Of a stretch of DNA of 64,000 nt, positions 54,892-62,380 are shown in pieces (positions within the stretch are counted from its first letter, which is position 1; the number at the start of each line of letters is the position of its first letter). The position numbers were made by a program, and so were the translations under genes. Source of the DNA: Bremerella sp. JC817 (GTDB lineage: Bacteria > Planctomycetota > Planctomycetia > Pirellulales > Pirellulaceae); assembly GCF_040718835.1 (NCBI RefSeq), contig NZ_JBFEFG010000241.1:1-64000 (forward strand), read 5' to 3'. The notes beneath the pieces are model-generated. The model had not been told where the DNA came from. It made no database searches and saw only the letters and a list, made by a program, of their open reading frames with translations.

Positions 54892-55667
54892 ACGAAACAC
54901 CTCCACAGCTTCGAGTCCGCGACCTGCAGAAGTCTTACGGTAACAATGCCGTCTTGCGCGGGCTGAACGTCGACATCCAAGCAGGCGAAAAGATCGCCAT
55001 CATCGGTCCCAGCGGTTCTGGCAAAAGTACCTTGCTGCGCATCTTGATGACGCTCGAGGCACCGAATTCCGGCGACATTCAAATCGATGGCGAATCGATA
55101 TGGACCATGCCCAATGGCGACGGCAATAAGCCAGCCGATGAAGCCCATATGCGGCGGATGCGATCGCGACTGGGAATGGTGTTCCAGCACTTCTTCCTCT
55201 TTCCGCATCTTTCAGTCCGGCAAAACTTAACCCTGGCACCACGACTGGTGAATCACGTCACTTCGGAAATCGCCGACGAGACTGCCATGCAATTGCTGGA
55301 GATGGTCGGTATGGAAACCAAAACCGACGCCTTCCCGGCCCAGCTTTCCGGCGGGCAGAAACAGCGCGTGGCGATTGCCCGGGCCCTGGCCATGCAGCCA
55401 GACATTATGCTGTTCGACGAAGTCACCTCGGCACTCGATCCCGAACTGGTGCACGAAGTGCTGGCGGTGCTGCGAAAACTGGCGTCCGCAAGTGATATGA
55501 CGATGCTGCTGGTTACCCACGAAATGAATTTCGCTCGTGAAATTGCCGACCGCGTGCTGTTCTTCGATAGCGGCGTCATTCTGGAAGATGGTCCGCCGGA
55601 AGAGATCTTCACCAATCCGACCCATCAACGAACCCAAGAGTTTCTCAAGACCGTACTGGAAGCCTAA
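54888..55667 (+). CDS. ehuA: Ectoine ABC transporter ATP-binding protein EhuA
   Basis: 259 aa from ATG 54888; the frame is open far upstream inside ehuD, but the ATPase start is clear ([20 protein letters not shown]). Walker [11 protein letters not shown]-loop [11 protein letters not shown], signature [16 protein letters not shown], Walker [16 protein letters not shown]-loop [10 protein letters not shown]. GlnQ/HisP class. An insert near 60-80 ([20 protein letters not shown]) is longer than in GlnQ. Confidence 0.92.
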   Translation: MNETPPQLRVRDLQKSYGNNAVLRGLNVDIQAGEKIAIIGPSGSGKSTLLRILMTLEAPNSGDIQIDGESIWTMPNGDGNKPADEAHMRRMRSRLGMVFQHFFLFPHLSVRQNLTLAPRLVNHVTSEIADETAMQLLEMVGMETKTDAFPAQLSGGQKQRVAIARALAMQPDIMLFDEVTSALDPELVHEVLAVLRKLASASDMTMLLVTHEMNFAREIADRVLFFDSGVILEDGPPEEIFTNPTHQRTQEFLKTVLEA

Positions 55668-55674
55668 GTCCGAA

Positions 55675-56298
55675 ATGTTCAGCCAGCCCCTGATCGACTC
55701 AACCATTCTATTGTTGGTCCTCCTGAACCCTTTCCTGCTTTGCATTTACCTGCTCGACCTGATTCAAGGACTCGACTTGAAATCGTTCACGCGAACGATG
55801 ACGCGCGCAGGCTTGATGAGCGCTGCCGTCTATTTCGGTTTCGCCGTCGCCGGGGATCGACTGTTTACCTATGCCTTTAAGGTCCGCTACGAATCGTTTT
55901 TGATTTTTGGCGGCGTTGTCTTCCTGCTGGTCTCGATTCGACTGGTGATGATCGGCAGCTCCGCGCTCAAAGGACTTCGCGGCGATGCCCCTCAAGGTGC
56001 CGAAGGAACCGCCCTTCCCTTCATGCTCGGACCTGGCACCATCAGTGCCGCGATCGTGACTGGCTCGCGGGTCAGTATTCCGGAAGCGGCCGGGGCGATC
56101 GGATTTTCGGTCCTGGTCTGCGTGGTGTCGATCATCTTCTTGAAGTGGCTGCACGACCTGATTCGCAAACGGTACGAACCGATCATGGAACGCTACCTCG
56201 ACACGATCGGTCGAATCATGGCCTTGCTCACCGGTACGATCGCCGTCGACATGATCCTGAGCGGCCTCGGCAAATGGATGGAAAGTGTCCAAGGTTAG
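55675..56298 (+). CDS. MarC-family integral membrane protein
   Basis: 207 aa from ATG 55675, 7 bases after the ehuA stop; the frame is open inside ehuA. About six membrane helices: STILLLVLLNPFLLCIYLLDLI (the NPF near the start is typical), LMSAAVYFGFAVAGDRLF, FLIFGGVVFLLVSIRLVMIG, PFMLGPGTISAAIVTGS, IGFSVLVCVVSIIFLKWL, and IMALLTGTIAVDMILSGL. MarC proteins have no settled function. The location suggests co-transcription with the importer but not a known partnership. Confidence 0.88.
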   Translation: MFSQPLIDSTILLLVLLNPFLLCIYLLDLIQGLDLKSFTRTMTRAGLMSAAVYFGFAVAGDRLFTYAFKVRYESFLIFGGVVFLLVSIRLVMIGSSALKGLRGDAPQGAEGTALPFMLGPGTISAAIVTGSRVSIPEAAGAIGFSVLVCVVSIIFLKWLHDLIRKRYEPIMERYLDTIGRIMALLTGTIAVDMILSGLGKWMESVQG

Positions 56299-56361
56299 GC
56301 ATTTCCCGCCCTCTTCTAGGTGACCAAAGACAGTGCGTCTCGATCTGGGTAGAATCGGGAC

Positions 56362-57948
56362 ATGCAACGCACATCCCCCCAACTCTGGCACCATGGCGCC
56401 GCTCAACTGGCCCACCTGATCGCGACTCGCGAAGTCTCGACCAGCGAGGTAATCGATGCGCACATCCAACGCATAGAGGCGGTCAATCCGCACATCAATG
56501 CGATCGTGGAAACTCGCTTCGACGAGGCCCGCGAGGTGGCAAAGAAGTTCGACAACGAAAGCTCGCCACCTGATCAACCACTGCGTGGCGTGCCGTTGAG
56601 CATCAAGGAATGCTTTCACGTTGCCGGTGCCAAGGCGACCTTGGGCATGACCACGCCTCCCGAGATCCCCACTACCGATGGGACTTCGGTCGCTCGTTTG
56701 CGTGAAGCAGGCGGTATCGTGCTCGGCATCACCAATGTGCCGCAGTTGATGGTCATCCACGAGACACGCAACCCGGTCTATGGCACGACCAGCAATCCCT
56801 GGGATTTGGCTCGCGGCGTTGGCGGAAGCAGCGGCGGCGAAGCGGCGATCCTGGCGGCTGGCGGAACGGCCCTTGGCCTGGGCAGCGATCTGGGCGGAAG
56901 CATTCGTTTGCCATGTCACTTCTGCGGCGTCAGCGGCTTGAAGCCAACTTCGCGGCGTCTGATTCGCAGCGGTGCTCGTCCTAACTTGCGTGGCCTGAGC
57001 TGGCTCGAATATCAGCCTGGCCCAATGGCCCGTAACGTAGCCGATCTGCGATTGGCGATGGAAGTTCTTTTGCGGGGGGAATCGCCACGCGGTTGGGACT
57101 ACGCCGAAGATCCACCGGTCCGATTGCCTTCCCGTGCGATGGACGTGACGCAGTTGCGAGTCGGTCTGATGGAAGATGATGGGTTCTTTCCCGTTTGCCC
57201 CGCCGTTCGCCGAGCCTTACGCGAAGGCGCCGAAGGACTGCGTGCCCAGGGCGCGACAATCATTCCTCTCGGACCACCACCGACGCTCGACATGTTGAAG
57301 TCCTATTTCGGAATTGCCAGCGCTGATGGCGGCCGCGACTTCCGCCGGATGCTAAAAGGCAGCAAGCTCGATAGCGAAGTCGCCCGGCTGGTTCGACTGG
57401 CTGCGTTGCCTCGTTGGCTTCGACCTTTAATCGCCGCCCTTGCCTTGAAGCCGTTCGGCAAGCATAAGATGGCCCAACTGTTTCAGGCCTCCGGACCACG
57501 TTCGGCGGATTCGCTCTGGCAGGTGACCTGGCAGGCATCACAACAGGTTCATCAGGTCTTTCAGCAATGGGATGAAGCCAAAGTCGATGTGGTTCTCTGC
57601 CCGACGCATGCCACGCCTGCTCCGCTGGAAGGCTGCGCGGTCGATCTTTTACCTGCGGCAAGCCACAGCCTGATTACCAATCTGCTGGGCGTCCCGTGCG
57701 GCAACGTCGCGGCGACCACCGTGCGGCAAGACGAGGAATCGGATCGAACCGGAAACGATGCCAGCGAGAAGCTCGCCGCCCAGGTCGAACGAGGAAGCCA
57801 CGGCCTGCCGGTCGGAGTTCAGGTTGCCGGTCGGTTCTGGCAGGAAGATGTCGTGCTCGATGTGATGGAGGCTCTCGAGTCCCACTATCGCACGCTGCCC
57901 GGCTATCCCGATATCCAACAACTTCCGACCACGATTCCCAAGCGGTGA
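56362..57948 (+). CDS. Amidase signature family enzyme
   Basis: 528 aa. Ser-Ser-Lys hydrolase: Lys in VPLSIKECFHVAG, Ser in GVGGSSGGEAAILAAGG, and the nucleophile in GSDLGGSIRLPCHFCG; then LKPTSRRLIRSG and PGPMARNVADLRLAMEVL. The length and the C-terminal half fit FAAH-like or general amidases. Substrate unknown; it sits after MarC without a visible link to ectoine breakdown (no doeA/doeB). Confidence 0.92.
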   Translation: MQRTSPQLWHHGAAQLAHLIATREVSTSEVIDAHIQRIEAVNPHINAIVETRFDEAREVAKKFDNESSPPDQPLRGVPLSIKECFHVAGAKATLGMTTPPEIPTTDGTSVARLREAGGIVLGITNVPQLMVIHETRNPVYGTTSNPWDLARGVGGSSGGEAAILAAGGTALGLGSDLGGSIRLPCHFCGVSGLKPTSRRLIRSGARPNLRGLSWLEYQPGPMARNVADLRLAMEVLLRGESPRGWDYAEDPPVRLPSRAMDVTQLRVGLMEDDGFFPVCPAVRRALREGAEGLRAQGATIIPLGPPPTLDMLKSYFGIASADGGRDFRRMLKGSKLDSEVARLVRLAALPRWLRPLIAALALKPFGKHKMAQLFQASGPRSADSLWQVTWQASQQVHQVFQQWDEAKVDVVLCPTHATPAPLEGCAVDLLPAASHSLITNLLGVPCGNVAATTVRQDEESDRTGNDASEKLAAQVERGSHGLPVGVQVAGRFWQEDVVLDVMEALESHYRTLPGYPDIQQLPTTIPKR

Positions 57949-57954
57949 TCGACG

Positions 57955-58368
57955 ATGTGGGACTGGCTCAAGCGTTGGTCTTCACCGCAGTCGCTCGGCG
58001 AGCGAGGGGAACGTTTTGCTTGCCGGTATCTGCGAAAGAAGGGCTACACCATCATTGCCCGGCAGGATCGAACCCGCCTGGGTGAAATCGATATCGTCGC
58101 CGTTCAGGATCGTACGATTGTCTTCGTCGAAGTGAAGACCCGCTCGGCCGAAGAGAAGGGCTCGCCCGATGAAGCAGTCGATCGCGAGAAACAACAACGC
58201 CTGACCCGGGCCGCTTTGGCCTACATGGAACGGCATGACCTTCTGGGCAATTGTGCCGGTCGATTCGATGTCATCGCGATCGTCTGGCCTGCTTCTTCTC
58301 GCCATCCGGAAGTACGGCATTTTGAAAATGCCTTCCCGGCGACCGGCAAGTTCCAAATGCACTCTTAG
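57955..58368 (+). CDS. yraN: YraN-family (UPF0102) nuclease-like protein
   Basis: 137 aa, 6 bases after the amidase. The restriction-endonuclease-like core is visible: GERGERFACRYLRKKGYTIIARQDR, GEIDIVAVQDRTIVFVEVKTR with the E-D-E-x-K metal residues, and DREKQQRLTRAALAYMER. Widespread; probably a DNA-processing nuclease, function unsettled. A small A/T-rich hairpin (CCGAAAA/TTTTCGG, 58417-58433) follows about 50 bases later. Confidence 0.92.
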   Translation: MWDWLKRWSSPQSLGERGERFACRYLRKKGYTIIARQDRTRLGEIDIVAVQDRTIVFVEVKTRSAEEKGSPDEAVDREKQQRLTRAALAYMERHDLLGNCAGRFDVIAIVWPASSRHPEVRHFENAFPATGKFQMHS

Positions 58369-58564
58369 CCGCATCTTCTTTGCCATCAACAACTTAAACT
58401 GCGTCCCAGGCAATTTCCGAAAACTTTTTTCGGCTTCTCTCAGCGGGTGACCCAACGTGTCATCGGCCTGATCGATAGTACGTGTGTCGCGGTTAGGAAA
58501 TGTCTTCCACCGGCTGCACACGACACAAAATCATCGCCCTTGCTGAGATATGGAGAAGTCTGTC

Positions 58565-59779
58565 ATGGCTGTGGATACTGGCCTGCAAATGTGTGATTGG
58601 ATGGAAGAATCGGTCGAATCGAAGGCGGCCTTTGCCGAGCTTTCGGTACTGGAAGACCTGTTCGAGGGAGTCGCCGCGCAGCCTCGCTCTTACCAACTGC
58701 GAATCGTCACCAAGGCGATCAAAGCCTTGCTCAACGCCGCCGCCGATCCGTTCGACGAGTTCGCCGGCTCGAGTGCTTCGGTCTTGATCGAAAGCCCCAC
58801 TGGCAGCGGCAAAACAGTCATGGGCCTGGCGATCGCCCAGTGGATGCAAAAGCACTTTGGCCTATCGATCGGCTGGGTCTCGATGCGACGCAACTTGCTG
58901 AAGCAAGCCCAGGAAGAAAACCTGGCTCGCGGCTTCGATGTGAAGCTGGAACTGATCTCGACGTTCGACAAAGATCCCCCCAAAGTCGACATGCTGATCG
59001 TGGATGAAGCCCAGCACGACGCCGCCATGAGCATGGCCAACCTGCACTGCTCGATTCGTCCGCAGTACATCGTCGGCCTGACCGCGACACCGTTCCGTGG
59101 CGACCGGGTGAAGTTGTGCTTCGATCATGTGATCCGCGATGCTGGCATCCATCAGCTGATTCAAGATGGCTACCTTAGCCAATATCACCACTACACCATT
59201 CCAGAATATACCCCGGGAGCCGTCGCTGAAACTTATGCGGCGGACATCCAGCGGTGGGGGAAGTCGATTGTCTTCTTCCACCGCCACGACCAATGCGTCG
59301 AATGCCAGGCCCAACTGACCCTGCGTGGCATTCGCAGCGAAATCGTGACCGCCAAAAGCGATCGCGATCGACAATTGGCCGACTTCCTGACAGGCAAGAT
59401 CGAGGTTTTGATCAACATGAACATCTTGACGGAGGGCTTCGATTGCCCCGACCTGAAGACGGTGTTCTGTCGTCCATCGAGCAAGGCTTGCACCATCCAG
59501 ATGTGCGGGCGAGTCTTTCGCAAACATGCCGAACTGGCGTTCAAGCAAGTCGTGCAGTGTCAGCAGACACCGCATCCGATCATGAAAACCGCCGCGGCAA
59601 CGGAGCAATACGTGTGGACCGGCGATCAGTGGAACAGTCTCAAGATGAATCGCGAGATTGAAGCAATCAGCCAGCGATCGCGTCGACTGATCGCCGGTAC
59701 CCAAGTCAAACTTCCGAAATTGGTCGCCGCCCTCAAGGAGACCCGTCCGATGTGGGAACAGCATCGCAGCCGCTTTTAA
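58565..59779 (+). CDS. SF2 DEAD/DEAH-type helicase
   Basis: 404 aa from ATG 58565, with GGAG (58552-58555) 9 bases upstream; another ATG at 58550. Motif Q-like region PRSYQLRIVTKAIKALL, Walker A ESPTGSGKTVM, Ia VSMRRNLLKQA, Walker B DMLIVDEAQHD, motif III VGLTATPFRG, motif V LINMNILTEGFDCPDLKTV, VI IQMCGRVFRKH. The compact two-RecA core matches ResIII/UvrB-like helicases with no added domain. It is followed 68 bases later by a DUF932-like gene, probably the same unit. Confidence 0.9.
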   Translation: MAVDTGLQMCDWMEESVESKAAFAELSVLEDLFEGVAAQPRSYQLRIVTKAIKALLNAAADPFDEFAGSSASVLIESPTGSGKTVMGLAIAQWMQKHFGLSIGWVSMRRNLLKQAQEENLARGFDVKLELISTFDKDPPKVDMLIVDEAQHDAAMSMANLHCSIRPQYIVGLTATPFRGDRVKLCFDHVIRDAGIHQLIQDGYLSQYHHYTIPEYTPGAVAETYAADIQRWGKSIVFFHRHDQCVECQAQLTLRGIRSEIVTAKSDRDRQLADFLTGKIEVLINMNILTEGFDCPDLKTVFCRPSSKACTIQMCGRVFRKHAELAFKQVVQCQQTPHPIMKTAAATEQYVWTGDQWNSLKMNREIEAISQRSRRLIAGTQVKLPKLVAALKETRPMWEQHRSRF

Positions 59780-59847
59780 GCGTCGGCTGCGATCTGGTTC
59801 GACTGTGCCTAATCGAGAACCCAACTTTCCTGGAAGGATCCCTGACC

Positions 59848-60921
59848 ATGCGATGGAATTTTGAATATGGCCATGCCCGCGTAAGTGATTTTCGGGTGGA
59901 AGCTCAACGAGACGAAAAATCTGGCCGCGTCGAAGTGACCGGCCTGGACCTGAACGGCGAGAAGGTTCGTCCTACGCGACGATTCTGGAAGTCGATGTTC
60001 ATGCGGTTTGGCTTTTCGGAAAGCGTTTTCCGCTACTTCGATCATGGCGAAGTCTTCCAGCGAATTTCGGAGAAAGCTCCGAACGACTCGGTCCGCTATT
60101 GCCTGGAACGTGGCGGGCCGAAAGGACCTCGACTGCTTTCGGTCAGCAATCCGAAACGCCCGGTGATCACCCACGAAGAAGTTCGAGCACTGCTCGATCA
60201 CTACGGCGGAAAAGACATCAAGTACACCGAAGGAGTCATCACCAGCACGCATCGTCCACGCAGCGGGGACTGTGACTTCGAGATCGGCGGCGACAAGTTC
60301 AAGCATCGCTTCGTCATGGAAACCCCGATCGATGGGTTCAGCCAACCGAAGATTTACCTGTCGTTCCTTCGGATGTTGTGCAGCAACGGGGCAATTGGCT
60401 ACAGCCGAGCCTTCCGCAGCGACATCAGCTTGGGCAAAGATATCGGCCATTGTATTTCCAGAGCCTTGGAAAGTTACGACAACGGCGAAGGCTATGCAGG
60501 TCTGCGGCAACGCTTCGAGAGTTCACAAACCTCGTGGGCTTCGCTGAACGAGTGCAACAAGCTTTACAAGTTGCTGTTCAAATGGGATCGGGCGAAGTCG
60601 TTCGACCGTCCCAACGTGCTGACCGACTTCCATCGACTGACCGGCCGGATGAACCAGCTTTATGGGCTGACCAACTTAGATGCCCTCAGCGAGAAGCGTT
60701 TGCGAGTTCTGCCCGCCAAGTGCCGAGTGTACGACCTGGTGAACTTCGCCAGCGAGGTCGCCACGCATCACGCCGATGAAGGAGCCTCGCGAACGCTTCA
60801 GGCTTATATCGGCAGCTTGATTTCCGACGAATACGACATGGAGGGGACCGCGATCGAAGCCCCCGAATTCGCCGACTTCTTTGTCACCGACAATCGGCCT
60901 GCCAACGCCTTGATGAACTGA
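59848..60921 (+). CDS. DUF932-like protein
   Basis: 357 aa from ATG 59848, with GGAAGGA about 9 bases upstream. Soluble. It resembles DUF932 (phage/plasmid-related): PTRRFWKSMFMRFGFSE near residue 40, GGKDIKYTEGVITST, FEIGGDKFKHRFVMETPIDGF, and LRMLCSNGAIGYSRAFRSDISLG, where the C-S/T-N-G segment is the most telling. The family has no known biochemical role. Co-located with the helicase. The identification is from memory and moderate. Confidence 0.6.
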   Translation: MRWNFEYGHARVSDFRVEAQRDEKSGRVEVTGLDLNGEKVRPTRRFWKSMFMRFGFSESVFRYFDHGEVFQRISEKAPNDSVRYCLERGGPKGPRLLSVSNPKRPVITHEEVRALLDHYGGKDIKYTEGVITSTHRPRSGDCDFEIGGDKFKHRFVMETPIDGFSQPKIYLSFLRMLCSNGAIGYSRAFRSDISLGKDIGHCISRALESYDNGEGYAGLRQRFESSQTSWASLNECNKLYKLLFKWDRAKSFDRPNVLTDFHRLTGRMNQLYGLTNLDALSEKRLRVLPAKCRVYDLVNFASEVATHHADEGASRTLQAYIGSLISDEYDMEGTAIEAPEFADFFVTDNRPANALMN

Positions 60922-61003
60922 GTTGACAACTCCACTTGCCCTTGGAGTGTTGGCAACGCCCCAACCAAAGTGACCGGTCTTCACACCGCCGCTTTGTTGG
61001 GGC
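60922..61003. repeat. Two adjacent large hairpins at a convergent gene end
   Basis: Hairpin 1: GTTGA..CTCC (60922-60933) with GGAG..CAAC (60944-60957). Hairpin 2: 12 pairs with one bulged C, GCCCCAACCAAAG (60958-60970) with CTTTGTTGGGGC (60992-61003), 21-base loop. No T tract follows on either strand. They lie between the DUF932-like gene and the convergent metallophosphoesterase and may act as an end barrier or RNA stabiliser. Confidence 0.65.
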
Positions 61004-61030
61004 TTGCTGCGTTCGAAGAGGGAGCAAACC

Positions 61031-62221
61031 TTAGGCGCGGGTTCGCAGGACTAGCTGTGTAATCTCTGGCGGACAATTCCAACGTAAAGGACTAGTGCCT
61101 GAGATCCCACGACTAACGTGCATCAGCGTTGGGTCAGCGAAGAAAGTTCCACCAGCGTACCTGGTTCCGTAACGACTAGGGCTGACCAAGGGACCAATCA
61201 CCGGCAAGCGAATCTGTCCGCCATGATTGTGCCCGGCCAGCATCAAATCGAAATCGTTCGCCCGCGCCCAGTTGATCTGGTCTGGCGAGTGGGAAAGCAG
61301 AATCCGGAAAGGGCGCTGCTCGAACTGGCCTGGATCGAAGTTGTCTAAATCGGCGGCCGGTGGATGCCAGGGCAATTCGTTGCCTGCCATCAACACGGGA
61401 TAATTGCGAATCATCAGCGTCAGATGTCGACTACCCAGATCAATCATTCCCTCGTCGACCAATACCTTGCGGGCCATGCCCTTATCCAGCAAACGGTTCT
61501 CGTGATTGCCAAGGATGAAATAGGTCCCGCAGTCGGCCGTCAGACCGGCAAGCGTTTCTGTCCACGGAAAGCACTTGTCACGATCGAAGATGTCGCCTGC
61601 GATCATGATCATTTCACTCTGCAGGTCTTGGGCCTGGTCGACCACCTTGCGGTAGAAGTCCTCGGCCATGTGCCCCTTCAGATGCAGATCGGAAAGATGC
61701 GTGATCGTGAAGCCATCGAGCTCTTGCGGAAGTCGCGGCAGAAAAAGTTCTTTGCGATCCACTTCCAGCCGTAGAATCTGGTTCGCTGGGATCATGCTGG
61801 CGATCTTCGTACTGGTCGAAGTGAGCCACTGCGGAGCCTTCTCGTCAAAGTTGAACGACGCGAGCAGGCGTTCGTTGAAATAGCCTGCGGCGATGTGAGC
61901 ATCACGCTGATAAAGCAGCCACAAAAACGTCGCCATGAAGAAGCCGATCACCGACAGCGTTCCGTAGACTAGCCAAACGTAGTAAAGCGTCGAATAGGTG
62001 ACCGGTTCTCCGTCGGCTGCCTGCCAGTCGAGAGGTTGTTGAATCCACCACACCAGGAACAGCGAAGGAATCAGCACCGACATGATGTAGGTTGTGAACT
62101 CGGCCGTATCAATCAGCCACTGCTTGTAAGGAAGACTATGAACAAAGCAGTGAAGTCGCGTCCAGATTGCCAGATGGCCGATGCCTGCGATCAGCATCAG
62201 CACCGCCATGAGTGCATACAT
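61031..62221 (-). CDS. Membrane-anchored metallophosphoesterase
   Basis: 396 aa. About four helices in the first 125 residues (MYALMAVLMLIAGIGHLAIW, YIMSVLIPSLFLVWW, YYVWLVYGTLSVIGFFMATFLWLL), then a calcineurin-like catalytic domain: HLSDLHLKG (motif I), MIAGDIFDRD (II), FILGNHENR (III), ILLSHSPDQ (IV), and LAGHNHGGQIRLP (V). It may act on lipids or nucleotides at the membrane; LpxH/LpxG-like roles are possible but LpxI is present in this genome. Probably a single gene. Confidence 0.88.
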   Translation of the reverse strand: MYALMAVLMLIAGIGHLAIWTRLHCFVHSLPYKQWLIDTAEFTTYIMSVLIPSLFLVWWIQQPLDWQAADGEPVTYSTLYYVWLVYGTLSVIGFFMATFLWLLYQRDAHIAAGYFNERLLASFNFDEKAPQWLTSTSTKIASMIPANQILRLEVDRKELFLPRLPQELDGFTITHLSDLHLKGHMAEDFYRKVVDQAQDLQSEMIMIAGDIFDRDKCFPWTETLAGLTADCGTYFILGNHENRLLDKGMARKVLVDEGMIDLGSRHLTLMIRNYPVLMAGNELPWHPPAADLDNFDPGQFEQRPFRILLSHSPDQINWARANDFDLMLAGHNHGGQIRLPVIGPLVSPSRYGTRYAGGTFFADPTLMHVSRGISGTSPLRWNCPPEITQLVLRTRA

Positions 62222-62380
62222 TATGAGCCGAAGTTTTGGTGGTTGTTGCCCTAAGACCGCTTAAGAATAGGTGGGATCCTCTGGTGGTACCAGACGACAT
62301 CGCGGCAGCCCTACGGAACTTTACATTGCGATTCGCCCCGAAAACGGAACGAGCAAACGACAGCTTCCAGAAGAAGTGCG

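Noticed and set aside
52631..55667. Reading the ABC operon as a glutamine/polar amino acid importer
   Set aside because: Possible by family, but the binding protein most resembles EhuB and the operon is divergent from ectABC; kept as the lesser alternative.
55708..56919. A 403-codon minus-strand frame over marC and the amidase
   Set aside because: Both plus-strand genes have strong family motifs; the antisense product is Arg/His/Asp-rich without domains.
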